Assembly (NCBI RefSeq): GCF_018446385.1
Contig: NC_055987.1
Span: 8,517,705-8,581,704 of the forward strand
Origin: Zingiber officinale
Lineage: Eukaryota; Streptophyta; Magnoliopsida; Zingiberales; Zingiberaceae
Reading direction: 5' to 3'
DNA length: 64,000 bases
Shown here: piece by piece, positions 1 to 11,717 of the stretch
Layout: the number at the start of each line of letters is the position of its first letter
Numbering within the stretch: the stretch's first letter is position 1
Made by a program: the position numbers and the translations under genes
Notes under the pieces: model-generated
Databases searched by the model: none
Told to the model about the DNA's origin: nothing
Seen by the model: only the letters and a program-made list of their open reading frames with translations

Positions 1-91
1 AAGAACAACTTCTCGAAGAAGGACCTACAAAAGGTAATCAAGTCAAATGACACGAAGGTGAAGATCACATGCTACGGGTGTAACAAGAAAG
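1..91 (+). pseudogene. Gag fragment of element 1, 5' part
   Basis: The plus frame reads a lysine-rich stretch followed by the first half of a CCHC zinc knuckle (CYGCNKK), and closely parallels 20518-20620 in element 2. The knuckle is cut at 91 by element B. Its second half (KGHYKHECP) resumes at 11718. The reading frame extends off the left edge of the window. Confidence 0.75.
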
Positions 92-1792
92 TGATGGTGC
101 AATATCCCTTAGGTAAAGGTTGACCAGGTTGACTAAGCTTGAGTTGGCTCAAGTTTGAGTCTCGATGTTTGAGTTTCGATATTTGACAATATATGGAGAT
201 TGCAAGAGCAATCGTCTGTTTGGAGAGATTGTTGGTGCAATTCCCCTCTGGTCAACGTTTGACCAGTTAGATGTAAAGAAGAGTCAAGTAGGTCAAAAGT
301 TTAACCGGATACTCGACTAGGAAAGTCCTAACTAGAGGTTAGACAAGTGAAAGACCTAGTGAGTGAAGTTAGGTAGTTGGAAAATCCTGGTGAGTGAAGC
401 CGGGTGAAAAACCTGGTGAGTGAAGCTAGGCAGGTGAAAGTCCTGGTGAGTGAAGCCGGATAGTGGGAAAATCCGAGTGAATGAAGCTAGGTAAAAGTTC
501 TGGTGAGTGAAGCCAAGCAGTAGGAAAGTCCTGGTGAGTGAAGTCAGGCAGATGAAAAGTCATAATGAGTGAAGTCAGACACGTGGAAATCCAGGTGGGT
601 CAAGGTTAATCGAACACCTGGTGGAAGGAAATCTAAGTAGGTCAAAGGAGTGACTGGATGCTTGGCACAAGGAAATCCAAATGGGTCAAGGGTGATTGGA
701 CATCTGGTGGAAGGAAGTCCAAGTAGGTCAAAGGAGTGACCAGATACTTGGCACAAGGAAATCTAAATGGGTCAAGGGTGACTAGACATCTAGTGGAAGG
801 AAGTCCAAATGAGTCATGGAGGATCGGACACTTAGCACGAGACGGTAAGTCCAAGTGGGTCAAGGTTGACCGGATACTAGGCACGAAGAGAAAAGTCCAA
901 GTGGGGCAAAGGATTGACCGTAAACTTGGTGAAGAAGTCCCAACAGGTCAAGGTTGACCAGATGCTAGGCACGAGGAGTCCCAATAGGTCACGGTTGACC
1001 GTATGTTGGGTTTGGGAGCCATAGACTTGACTCGGGTAAGCTAGGGTTGGTCAATTTGATCAACTGATCAAATTAGACCAAGCTCAATCGATCAACTGAT
1101 CGATTGGACACAGTGGTGCGATAAATAGTAGCCCAATAGATCAGCCGATCGATTAGGAGCTTAAATCGCGAGCACATAATGCAACTCAATCGATCGATTG
1201 GAGGCTGGTTTTCTCGCGCGATCACGAGAAAGCCTGAATCGATCGATCGATTCAAGAAGTTTCCAACAAGCACAGAGGTACTCTGAATCGATCAACCAAT
1301 CGATTGGTCAATCGATTGAGATATGACCGTTGCGAAGGAAAGTGCACAAAAATCCTTCTTCCTCGCAGTTATTCGACAGCGCTTGACTCTCCACTTCTTG
1401 CGATCATTTCACATAGGTTTACACCAGTTCTTGAAGCTTCTTGGAGCAAAGGGTTGCTGCACTTCCAAGGTCAAGAGGTATTTCACACAAGAAGAAGAAG
1501 CTAGCTAGGGTTTCATTCACTATGTGAAAAATGACTTTTTACTTCGCCACAATTTACTTCGTCAATTTAAATATACGAAGTAAAAGTGTATAAGCAACTT
1601 CGCTGCAAAAACCGACGAAGTATATACAAATATTAACTTCGCAGATTTAAAAACACGGGCTTCGCTTTAAACTGAAATAAGCTATTACTTCGGAAATTTG
1701 TTAAATACCGAAGTAGTAACGTCGTGAATATATTTTTTAGTGTTTACTCCGAAGTAATACAAAGAGTTAACTTTTATTTTTACAAAGAGACT

Positions 1793-1975
1793 CTGACCAC
1801 TTTTATTTCCCCCCACTTCCTTTCATTTTCTTGGGTTAGGGCTTCCGCGCCGATGCTCCTCTTGGGTTAGGGCTTTCCCCTTCATTTGAGTCCTCTCCGT
1901 TCCCCCTCGTTAGGGCTTCCGATTTGGAGTCTTAGGCAACAGAGACGAAGGTTTGCAGCAGTCAGCCAAAAATAA
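1793..1975 (+). other. Probable captured 5' leader or first-exon DNA
   Basis: A C- and T-rich stretch contains GTTAGGGCTTCCG three times in variant forms and resembles the 5' untranslated leader of plant housekeeping genes. It lies between the left subterminal repeats and the NSUN6 exons. It could be the donor gene's own leader or from a second gene, and no homologous protein can be read from it. The ORF-like stretch after it (to 2255) is low-complexity and not convincing as a protein. Confidence 0.35.
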
Positions 1976-2776
1976 GGTTTGGCAACTTGAACTTTCTTAC
2001 ACAGGGTTTAGGTTGCAAGTGTTTGAGATATACCGTATGTTTTCTTTCCTTCGATTTCTTTTTCTTATTCTTCTTCTTTTTCTCCTCCTTTATTTTGCAA
2101 AATCATGTTTTAGACGGTCTCCAATTTGTTGTAGGTTTGGTGCTATTCTTCCAACAAAGACAAGTGTTTGGAAATTTTTTTTTGTTTTTTTTTCAGTCTC
2201 TATGTTTACGAGGTCATTACCTAAAGGGCTGATTCATGATGCTTTCTTGGAGTAGATACTTCTGTTTTCAGTTGTTCTTTATTTGGTTTGTTGTTGTGGA
2301 TCGTGTATTATGGGATTGATTTCTGTTGTGAAAGTTTATACCAATTAAAATTGTTGGTTTTTGATGTAGAAGAATGTATTTCAGCTACACAAATATAAAT
2401 TTTTATTGAGCACTGACTATACTTCATGAGATTTATGAGTCATCCCATACTTTCGTTCTTTATATATCCACATATTGTACAAAATACGCATTATTTTTCT
2501 TCATGATGAGTAGAAAATATTGACAGCTGTTGGAATGAGTATAAAATATGGAATTGTGCTCGATATGAATTTGACTACCTTTTTACAGTCTTACTCTAAC
2601 TTTTGCTTAACATATATGTAGTATCTTCAGGTTTTGATCAAAGAACACATTGAGCTAGCAGTAAATAATTTTAGCACGATAATTCTGAGAAAAAATCTAC
2701 CTTTTCTTGTTTTTATAATTAATGACATGAGTCTAACTACAGAAATACTCATCTTCATCTGTTGACAACAAAGATC

Positions 2777-4887
2777 ATGCATGAAGAAAATTATGCTACA
2801 AAAAAAATTGTCCTGATTGATTTGCGGGTATATGTTCCTGGTGTTTTGGCTTGCAGTTCACATGTTGAAAAATGGGATCTGATTGCTGTGTCAGTTGCTG
2901 TGGAACAACCAATTTCAGATGGTGGATGGGCTTTTGGTTTTACACGAGGAATTGTTTTACAAGGGTCGCAGTCAGGTCGATGATGCCAATTGATAAACCA
3001 AGAACTTTATGAGATTCAAATGAGTCTATAGATTTATCTTTCACTAAATTCGCACTATTAAGGAAAATTTTGCCAGAAAAAATCTTTAACATGGTCTCTG
3101 TCCTAATTCTAACATCACTGTAAACCTGGAGTTTTCTAATTGAGTATGCCAGTTTAACATGAATTTCTATATGACTTATCTTTGGTTATTCCAAATGTGA
3201 AGTCGTTTTTGAGATTTTACTTAATTGTAGCAATGCATCTTCAATCTTTTCTTGTCATGATTGATTGCAGTTGATGCAGTAGGCTTGTACATGTGGTTCA
3301 TTTGTAGTCATTTTCTCGCTAAAACTTTCTTGACATTTACCTATCCGAATTAATTTAATAATTTGTATTTTGTTGTTATCTGTGTTGTTACAAAGTAACT
3401 GTAGTGAGTGCATTAATTTGCTTCTGTTTGCATGATTTTAATATTTTAATCGCTAAGAATATTTCCTTCCATGAATTTATTTTTGATATTGATTTGTTTG
3501 AGGTGACTATGGATGTATGCTAATTGTGGTGGCATAATTTCCAAGTCTTTTTGGTGTAAGCAAATATGAACCTTGTCATGAATGCCTACCTAAGAAGTTT
3601 TTGTCTACTTGTTTTTTTTGAACATTTTTATTAATTTTCTGCTCGTTTTGTTTTAATCTTGTATCTTTTAATTTAAATTTATTTTTTAGTTTCCTTCAAG
3701 ACATCATTTATGTAACAGACTGAATCTATATTTATGCAATAAAAAAAATGCAGATCCTCAGTATCACGAAAGAAATGGCCTGTATATTGGCCAAGGAACT
3801 GCTTCATTGTCAAGGGCTTCTATGTTCCGTGTGTCTTATGGGACTGCTGTGGAGATGACAAACCGAGTGTACAAGCTTCCATCATTTTATAGTATGCTCA
3901 TATATGAATGAATTTTTTCTTCAGTGTTATACTACCAATTATATTTCTCATCTTAATCTAAACTCTTTTAGAAATCTTGTTGCTGTCTGCATATGCCAAT
4001 TATTATCATATTACATTTCATTGTTCTGCGACATGCTGAACTCAAACTCACAGTAGCTTATCAAACAGAGTTTGTCAAATCATATATTTTTTTGTGACTT
4101 TTATTTCTGCTGTTTCTCTGGCTAGATGTACTCGAAGGAGAAATATTTCTGCAAAACTTGCCCAGCATTGTTACGGCTTGTGTTTTAGGTATCAATAAAT
4201 TTACTTGTTTTTGTTTTCTTTGCTTGTCTTTGATTTCAGAGTAACACTCTTATTTCCTTAGTGTTTCAATTGTTTCTAGTATTTACATTTTTTTTTTGAT
4301 AATTTTTTCAAAGCAATCCTAGAGTTCTCATTGGATCATTGTGCTTTTGTGAAACAAGAAAGAATACTTATGGCTTGATATTTCATTTATAGGATACTAG
4401 CATAAAAGAACTTTGTTGCATCTTGTATTCTTCCTGCTCTAGTTTGTGAACCTCATGGATTATGGAAGGAAATACCTTATGCAGATACTAAAGGTGCTTC
4501 TACTGACATTGAAGTAAATTAAAGTATCCAACTTTTATTGCTGGAATCATACTTCTCCAGTTATAAAGATCATTTACCTGCTATAGGTAGTTTTTTTATG
4601 CTGTGAGTTATCAAGTTCTTTAGTTACTAATTTTTGCAAAGATATATTTCTGTTCTTTAGATCCTCAAGAAGGTGAAAGAATATTGGACATGTGTGCTGC
4701 TCCTGGAGGGAAAACAACTGCCATTGCAATTTTTATGAGGAATAAAGGTGAGGTTATTGCAATTGATAGATCTCATAATAAGGTCAACTTTCTTGCCCTT
4801 GAGTCCATGGATTTCATCATGTGGTTGGGTATGACTGACCTTATGCAAGTTACACCAGTTATTGGTGCCTCAAGTGATAGCCTCTAA
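2777..4887 (+). pseudogene. Captured fragment of an NSUN6-like RNA cytosine-C5 methyltransferase
   Basis: Four exons with GT-AG borders can be joined: 2777-2975, 3754-3891, 4126-4188 and 4661-4887. The joins keep the frame open (627 nt, 208 aa). Exon 1 gives the C-terminal part of a PUA-like RNA-binding domain (VYVPGVLAC, TRGIVLQG). Exons 2-3 give the linker (NGLYIGQGTASLSRA, LEGEIFLQNLPS). Exon 4 gives the SAM-binding motif I (LDMCAAPGGKTT) and ends after DRSHNK. In the donor, exon 4 would splice at 4782, but here it reads through into unrelated sequence. The catalytic cysteine motifs (TCS, PPC) and the N-terminus are missing, so it cannot be an active methyltransferase. Retained introns show capture at the DNA level. 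Confidence 0.85.
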
Positions 4888-6289
4888 CGCCCTGGTGCTG
4901 ATTGGTAACTTATAGTATTTCTTTGTTTAGAGCTGTCACTGAATCTCCTGATCATGTTTGTTTTAGATACTTAAGCTTTACATTAAGGGTATAGGATTAT
5001 CCTAGATTTAGTTGAGGATTATCCTAGACTCTGCAGTGACAGGTTCAAAGATAATTATCTGTTGTGGTACATAAAGTTAATTATTAAGAAACTAAATATA
5101 GTGTTGCACACTGAATCAAATCGTTCACGCCCTGCTACTACTTTCTTCTCATGCTTTGATATGACTTCTTTCCTTTTTTTTTTCCTCGCCCTTAGATGAC
5201 ACCCTGTTTATGGTTTTATACAAAACTGTGTTATGCATAGTTCTATTAGTAGCTGGGGGAAATTAGTAACTGATTTGGGGCTAACATGCGTACTTTCCTT
5301 TGGGAGAGGGGAAAGGTGAATAGGGGTACGTTTTTTTGAGTTATTTGTCTATACAAAGTGTGTATGTGCTTAGTAATGGGGGGTGTGTGTGTGTGTGTGC
5401 TTAGTAATATTGTGTGTGTGGGGGAGGGGGGGGGGGGGGGGGGGTGAGTATTCTCCAAAATCCATTCCAAATCGGGCTTCTGTAGCCACTGAGCTTACTT
5501 CAAGCATCCAAGTTGTTGGGTTATACTTCTCTTTGATTTTTAGGATTCCAGAAATTGTCTATAAAACATAACAATTTTTTTGCAAAAGTTAGCTACAGAT
5601 ATGTTAAGCAACTTGAGCTTCACACAACCTGAGCTTACTTTAGGCAGATTTTTTTAGGATTCCAAAAATTATCTTTTGTGATAGATAATGCTTACTTCAG
5701 TTAGCTTACTTCAAGTATTGCTGGTCTCCAGTTAGCTTACTTCAAGTGTTGCTGGACTTCACACAACCTGAGCTTACTTCAGGCAGATTTTTTTAAAAAT
5801 ATTCTTTTGTGATAGACAATGCCTCAACTTTTAGTCCAGTACAATAATGAGCATGTAAGGCCCAAATTTATTTAGGCTTCTGTGACCCACATGTTATAAT
5901 TCGAACAAAATTCTTACTATAAGAGTGCATATAAAAATACATATTTATTTGTCTTATCATGCTTTTGTTAATTTAATTCATGATTTTTTTTGTCAACTTA
6001 CTATGTTTTGATTTAAAGTTTTCAGCTACAAAACATAACATGATGGTTCTTTCTAAATTGCAGTTCGCAGGTTGTGTGAAGAACCAGTACTATACGCAAA
6101 CACAATATGATGAAGTGAGAATTGAATGGAGTGAATTTGTGTACTCGTTCTTGGAGTGAATTGCAGGTAGTGTGAATGAACCAGTACATGTTTTTGGTTT
6201 TTTATGGCTTATTTTGACCATATTTAGGGAGATTTGTTTTGTATAAACATATGCTGAAATCAAGGCTTATGAAGTTACCTTTTGTGATG
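4888..6289 (+). other. Noncoding cargo of the CACTA element
   Basis: No convincing gene is visible. It contains a TG/G microsatellite (5373-5444, with an uninterrupted G run near 5426-5444) and a diverged direct repeat around 'CTGAGCTTACTTCAGGCAG' (about 5625-5665 and 5765-5795, with further partial copies between). The origin of this DNA is unclear. Confidence 0.5.
5373..5444. repeat. TG microsatellite followed by a G homopolymer
   Basis: Alternating GT repeats pass into GGGGA and then about 19 consecutive G. Such a tract is slippage-prone and can form a G-quadruplex on this strand. Its exact length may be affected by sequencing error. Confidence 0.85.
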
Positions 6290-7168
6290 CTCAAAATTAC
6301 TAAAGTCTAAAAATAATGAAGTAAAAAGAGAAAAAATACTTCACTTTATTCATAAAATCCGAAGTAAAATCTACTTATAACTTAGAAGCAATACAATTTG
6401 TTGCTGTAAAATAGTATCAACTACTTCGGTTATTACCAAAAATTCCGAAGTAGTATCTATCTATTACTTCGATCCAGAACGAAGCTAAATGTAATTTAAT
6501 CGATAATTACTTCAAGAATTAACGATATATGACGAAGTAAAAGTAATCCATTACTTCATTTTTAACCGATGTTAAAGTAGGTATATTACTTCACCACAAA
6601 TACTAAACGATGAAGTCGAAAAGGATTAATTACTTCGGTGTTTTTAAAAACCGACGAAGTTATATGCACTTTTTACTTCGTAATATGTCCGAACCCGACA
6701 CCCAATACGACTTCGTTTTTTCTGGGCCTACGACTTCGGAGTTTATCCGAAGTAAAATGAATCTTTTTACTACACGCGTGTCTACTTCGATAAAAACAGG
6801 TCTTTTACTTCAGGTAATCAACGAAGTAAAAAGTCATTTTTCACATAGTGATTTGTGTAAAATCTAGTAAGATTTTATTTGTATTTACTTATTCTTTTCT
6901 TCTTGTTGCATTGAGAGATTGTACAAGGCTTCTCCGCCTTCGGTAGTTACTGGGAAGGAGTGTTTTTCTTAGTGGAGAGTGTGTCGGGTGTGGATCCTTT
7001 GATTAGTCACATCTTCTTGAGGTGGATACCAAGTAAATCTACATATTAGCATTGTGAGTCTTGTTTCAAGTTCTTTCCGCTGCATATCAACAACAGCGAA
7101 GCAAGCAAACGAAGCACGACGAGTTATTCACCCCCTCCCCCCCCTCTAGTTACAAATCGACCCTAACA

Positions 7169-7186
7169 AGTGATATCAGAGTGAGG
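7169..7186 (+). other. Primer-binding site of element B
   Basis: AGTGATATCAGAGTG lies directly after the 5' LTR end. It is a mutated form of TGGTATCAGAGC, the complement of the initiator tRNA-Met 3' end used by most plant Copia elements. Confidence 0.7.
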
Positions 7187-7287
7187 TCGCTCTTCACCGG
7201 ACTCATCGCCGAAAAGGGCAACAAGCTAGAGGGAGAAGAAGTTGAAGCAAATTCCAACAATTCAAAGACTTCATCAAAGGTTCAACT

Positions 7288-9090
7288 TCAAATGGAATTC
7301 CAAGATGGACTTGGATACGACACAAGGATGCCTCCACCATTCACGATGACAAGCTTCGATTCTTGGAAATCAAGAATCAAAAATTTCTTCATGATGGAGA
7401 TAAAGCAATGGTTTGCTCTCATGGAAAGCTTTGAAGCTCCAAAAAATTCAAAAGGCAAAATTCTCAAGAAAAACAAATGGAGCAAGGAGCAAATTTAAAG
7501 ATGCAAGACGAATGACAAGGTAACCAAATTATTGGTTAGTCTATTGCCAAGCACAATCATTTGCAAAATTGGAGAATATAAGGATGCAAATGAACTATAA
7601 AGCAAGTTGGCCAAGCTTCATGAAGAACCCTCCACTTCACCAAACCAAGAGAAATCCAAAGAGGGTGACTCATTTGAGCAAGACCAAGAGGAAGAGGACT
7701 CCGAAGTTGAGAGATGTTCAACTTCCGAAGAAGCAGTCCAAGAAGCTTCATCCTCAAAAGAGTGCAACCAAAAGAGCAAAGAGAGAGCATACTCTTTGTT
7801 CCATGTACAATAGGATGAAGATGAAGAGACCTCCACCTCTAGGATTGAGGGGGAGCATCACTAACTGACACCGGAGTAAAAAGAGGCTTCTACCTCCGGG
7901 TCAAATGAAGAAGAAAAAGATGATGCCACCTCCACAAGTCAAGAAAAATCAAGTGGAGGATCATGTGTCACCCCTACAAGTAAAGAAGGTATAAATATTT
8001 CAATGTTAAATAATAAAAATCACATTATATTCTTTGAGTGTAGGAAAAAAGGACACTACAAGAGTAAGTGTCCTAAATTGGCCAAGAAAAAGGGCCAAGT
8101 GGCACCTAAGGGCAAGGAGAAGCCCAAGGAGACTGACCCCGTGACAAAGAAGAGCAAGGAACACATTGTGTGTTTCTTGTGCCATCGAAAAGGACATTAT
8201 CAGAGCCAATGCCCAAAGGGGAAGAAACCGGTCAAGGTCAAGGAAGGAAGCTCAAGTTAAGGGGGAGCTCTCAAAAGCAAACCCAAGGATCATTTGTTGA
8301 GTCTATCCCTTTAAGTCATGATAAAAAGCATGCTAGGTCTAGTTTATATCATTTTAATGCTATTTATCATGAACATATGAAACATGATAGAATTAAGGAA
8401 AAACATGTAGCTTATCATGTTAAAACCACTCAACCTAAAGTTAGAAGGGTAGAAAATAATTTAGGCAATAACTCTAAGGATTCTAGATATTTGCCTAAGA
8501 AAAGGAAAAATCAAGGCTTTAGTGAAAAATCTAAGGTTGAGGTGTTATGGAAGGAAAATCAAGTCTTGATGTCAAGACTTGATAAATTAGAGAGGACCCT
8601 TAGAAAAATCACATTTGAAAAACAAGGGTCCAAGAATAATAACATAGGGATAATTAGACAAGAATCATCAAATGGTAGGAGGGGTTTGGGATACAAATCT
8701 CAAACCAAGAAGGATGTCCCTTCTTATCATAGGGTTCCATATAGTTATAGAACCAACACTAGGTCTAGGAGTCAAGTCAAAGATACAAGGGATGTTATCC
8801 CTAGAAGTATTTTTATTAAGACCAACGTAACTAAAACTCCTAAGAAGTCAAAGAAAGTCACTAAGAAGGTCACAAGGGAAGCTATCTCTAGGGTTGACCC
8901 AGAGAAAGTGATCACGGCTTCTAAGAAGCCTAAAAAGGTCATTAGGAAGGTAGCTAGGGAAGTTAACCCTAGTGAATACCTAGAGTATTCAAGGAGCACC
9001 AATAGGCTTTGGGTTCCGAAGAGCATATTCTCTACACCCTTGATGGGTTTAGAGAGTGTTAACTCTAAATGGGTAGGATGGTTAACCTAA
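7288..9090 (+). pseudogene. Broken gag polyprotein of element B
   Basis: The start near 7291 encodes MEFQDGLGYDTR, followed by a UBN2-type gag N-terminus (FDSWKSRIKNFF) to a stop at 7496. Acidic, Ser/Glu-rich sequence follows with further stops near 7500-7870. Two CCHC knuckles are legible: a degenerate one (FECRKKGHYKSKCP, about 8030-8070) and an intact one (CFLCHRKGHYQSQCP, about 8172-8215). A frame change near 8250 leads into an open frame (to 9090) with a Lys/Arg-rich region, GLGYKS, and a WVPK motif near 9009. In related Copia elements a WVPK linker stands just before the protease (family knowledge), but here no protease follows. Not functional as one protein. Confidence 0.75.
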
Positions 9091-10273
9091 CCTTGATAAA
9101 ATTGACATTTGAAGGTTATCTTTTGATAGTAATCATCATTGAAAAGTCAGACACAAACTTGGAAGAAACACTGAAGTTTTTACAAGTTTCTAATTTTATG
9201 CTGATCTTTGAAAATAAGATACATTTTCTTAGAAAACTATTTTTCTGTGATAATATATACCCTAAATAATGTCTACAAGAGTGTCATGATTTTTAGAATT
9301 TTGTATAATTTTTAGGGCATTTCTGAATTTCGCTGAAATTCACTTTCAGGAAATCAAACTTTCAATCGATCAACCGATCGATTGGAGTGTCTCAATCGAT
9401 CGGGTGATCTATTGAGAAGGGATTTTCTCGTGAGTAAAGGCTCGCAGAATCAATTAGCCAATTGATTCATTCATGCCTGGATCGATCGGACAATCAATTC
9501 AGAGGCATTTTCTAAGAACAGAACCTCGTTAAATCGATCAGTGGATCGATTGAGCGAGTGGCAATCGATTGAGCCCTTGCCCAATCTATTGAAAATGCTG
9601 ATTTTGGCTGGAAAAGTCTGATTTCAGCACTTTAAGTCATTTTTAGTCCCTTTAACCACTCCTAGCCCCTTGGAATATATTTATATATATTTAAGGGTGG
9701 TTTTCATGATGAAAACAAGGAGAATTGGTTAAGAAACACTAGATTGAAGTTTAGGATGAAGTTGGTTTCAATATTGAATCTTTTAAACCTCAAAACTTTA
9801 CGTTTTTAGGTTTCCTAAAGATTTAGGGATTCCAAGTCATTGTTGGTGCAATGATAAAAGTTTGGAGCATATCTTTAGGGGGAGCCACTCTTTAAGGACA
9901 TGAAAATTATTTTTTTTTTAAACCATGGAAGGTGGTTTACCTTCTTTAGAGAAAATGCTCTAGGATGAGCATATGAAATGGTTTAATGCTTAGGGTTGAG
10001 CATTGGACACAATGAAGGGTATAAGACCTTTATTGTGGTGTTGTAAACAATGAGTGAAGTTGTGAACAACATATGAGTAACTCTTCAAGGGAAGAGTTTT
10101 TGATGGGTGTCAAAGAGGGAGAATGTAGGGTTTAAGTTAGACCTTTATTACCTGAAGAGGGAGTTTGCACTATAAAAAATGGGAGAATGAAGGAAACCCT
10201 CGTTCATGATTTGGTATGAAGAAGAAATTGAGGTTATGGGATTAGCCTAACTTAAAGGTATTGTCAAACATCA
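9091..10273 (+). other. Noncoding 3' internal region of element B
   Basis: No gene is visible. It contains a cluster of CAATCGATC/GATCGATTG palindromic motifs (9360-9600) like those in the LTRs, then unique-looking A/T-rich sequence with 'GGGGGAG' near 9877. Confidence 0.6.
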
Positions 10274-10286
10274 AAAAGGAGGAGAT
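10274..10286 (+). other. Polypurine tract of element B
   Basis: AAAAAGGAGGAGA lies immediately before the 3' LTR start TGTTGGTGCA at 10287. This is the plus-strand priming site. Confidence 0.7.
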
Positions 10287-11717
10287 TGTTGGTGCAATAT
10301 AATATCCCTTAGGTCAAGGTTGATCAGGTTGACTAAGCTTGAGTTGTCTCAAGTTTGAGTCTCTATGTTTGACAATATATGGAGATTACAAGAGCACTCA
10401 TCCGTTTAGGGAGATTGTTGATGCAATTCCCCTCTGGTCAAGGTTTGACTAGTTAGATGTGAAGAAGAGTCAAGTAGGTCAAAGATTTGACTGAATACTT
10501 GATTGGGAAAGTCCTAACTGAAGGTTAGGCAAGTGAAAGACCTAGTGAGTGAAGCTAGGCAGTTGGAAAATCTTGGTGAGTGAAGTTAGGTGAAAGACCT
10601 AGTGAGTGAAGCTAGGCAAGTGAAAGTAGTGAGTGAAGTCGGGCAATGGGAAAATCCTAGTGAGTGAAGCTAGATGAAAGTCCTGATGAGTGAAACCAAG
10701 CACATGGAAATCCAAGTGGGTCAAGGTTAACCAGACACCTGGTGGAAGGAAGTCCAAGTACGTCAAAGGAGTGACTGGATACTTGGCACAAGGAAATCCA
10801 AATGGATTAACAGTGACCGGACATCTGGTGGAAGGAAGTCCAAGTACGTCAAAGGAGTGATCGGATACTTGGCACAAGGAAATCTCAACAGGTCAGGTTG
10901 ACCAGATGTTGGGTTTGGGAGCCCTAGACTTGACTCGGGTAAGCTAGGGTTAATTAATTTGATCAAGTGATCAAATTGGATCAAGCTCAATCGATCAGCT
11001 GATCGATTGGGCATAATGATGCGATAAACAGCCACCAAATCGATCAGTTGATCGATTGAGAGCTTAAATCGCGAGCACAGAATGTAGCCCAATCGATCGG
11101 CGCGAGAAAGCTTGAATCGATCGGTCGATCGGTTCAGGTAGTTTCCAGCGAGCACAAAGGTGCTCTGAATCGATCAGTCGATCGATTCAAGCCTCCCCAA
11201 TCGATTGGTCAATCGATTGGGATATGAGTGTTGCAAAGGAAAGCGCACAAAAAGCCTTCTTCCTCGCAGCAATTCCATAGTGCTCAACTCTCCACTTCTT
11301 GTGATCATTTCTCACAGGTTTACACTAGTTCTTGAAGCTTCTTGGAGCAAAGCATTGCTACACTTCCAAGGTCAAGAGGTGTTTCACACAAGAAGAAGAA
11401 GCTAGCTAGGGTTTCATTTGTGTAAAATCTTGTAAGATTTTCTTTGTATTTGCTTCTTCTTTTCTTCTTGTTGTATTGAGAGATTGTATAAGGCTTCTCC
11501 ACCTTCGGTAGTTACCGAGAAGGAGTAGTACGTCGGGTGTGAATCCTTGAAATAGTCACATCTTCTTGAGGTGAATACCAAGTAAATCTATGTGTTAGTG
11601 TTATGAGTCTTGTTTCGAGTTCTTTCTGCTGCATATCAACAACACCGAAGAAAGCAAACGAAGCGCGACAAGCTATTCATCCCCCTCCCCCCTCCTAGCT
11701 ACAAATCGACCCTAACA
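10287..11717 (+). repeat. 3' LTR of element B
   Basis: 1431 bp, TGTTGGTGCA...CCCTAACA, aligned along its length to the 5' LTR. It retains tandem repeats (10500-10900), CGATCGATTG palindromes (10980-11230) and the unoccupied CACTA target (11411-11425). The paired LTRs differ by many substitutions and by repeat number, so this is not a very recent insertion. Confidence 0.88.

Larger units (their letters stand above)
1518..6850 (+). mobile_element. CACTA (En/Spm-type) element carrying an NSUN6 gene fragment
   Basis: The ends are perfect inverted repeats of about 29 bp. The left end begins CACTATGTGAAAAATGACTT and the right end is its reverse complement ending CATAGTG. The flanks are a 3-bp duplication ATT (1515-1517 and 6851-6853). 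Both subterminal regions (1535-1760 and 6290-6840) are packed with short TACTTCG / CGAAGTA motifs in both orientations, as CACTA transposases require. The matching site in the 3' LTR of element B (11411-11425) is unoccupied and has a single ATT, which proves the insertion. No transposase is present. The cargo is introns and exons of a host gene (2777-4887), so this is a Pack-CACTA. Confidence 0.92.
92..7168 (+). repeat. 5' LTR of element B (interrupted by CACTA element)
   Basis: The two LTR pieces, 92-1517 and 6854-7168, align with the 3' LTR at 10287-11717. Without the insert it is about 1.74 kb, some 300 bp longer than the 3' LTR, mainly because it has extra units of its internal tandem repeats. 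Positions 300-560 hold repeats of about 30-38 bp around 'CCTGGTGAGTGAAG'. Positions 590-960 hold longer units around 'GGAAGTCCAAGTAGGTCAAA' and 'CTTGGCACAAGG'. Positions 1060-1320 hold repeated palindromic CGATCGATTG motifs. It ends CCCTAACA after a C-rich stretch. Confidence 0.85.
92..11717 (+). mobile_element. Element B: gag-only LTR retrotransposon nested in element 1
   Basis: A full-length element with TG...CA LTR ends (TGATGGTGCAAT at 92, CCCTAACA ending at 11717), flanked by an exact 5-bp duplication GAAAG (87-91 and 11718-11722). It has a 5' LTR (92-7168, containing a CACTA insertion), a primer-binding site just inside it, a broken gag, about 1.2 kb of noncoding DNA, a purine tract and a 3' LTR (10287-11717). 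No pol gene is present. Without the CACTA insert it is about 6.3 kb. It is probably non-autonomous and mobilised by a related Copia element (inference). Confidence 0.88.

Noticed and set aside
1953..2255. 100-aa open frame before the NSUN6 exons
   Set aside because: It is T-rich and low-complexity, needs a TTG start, and has no similarity to the NSUN6 N-terminus.
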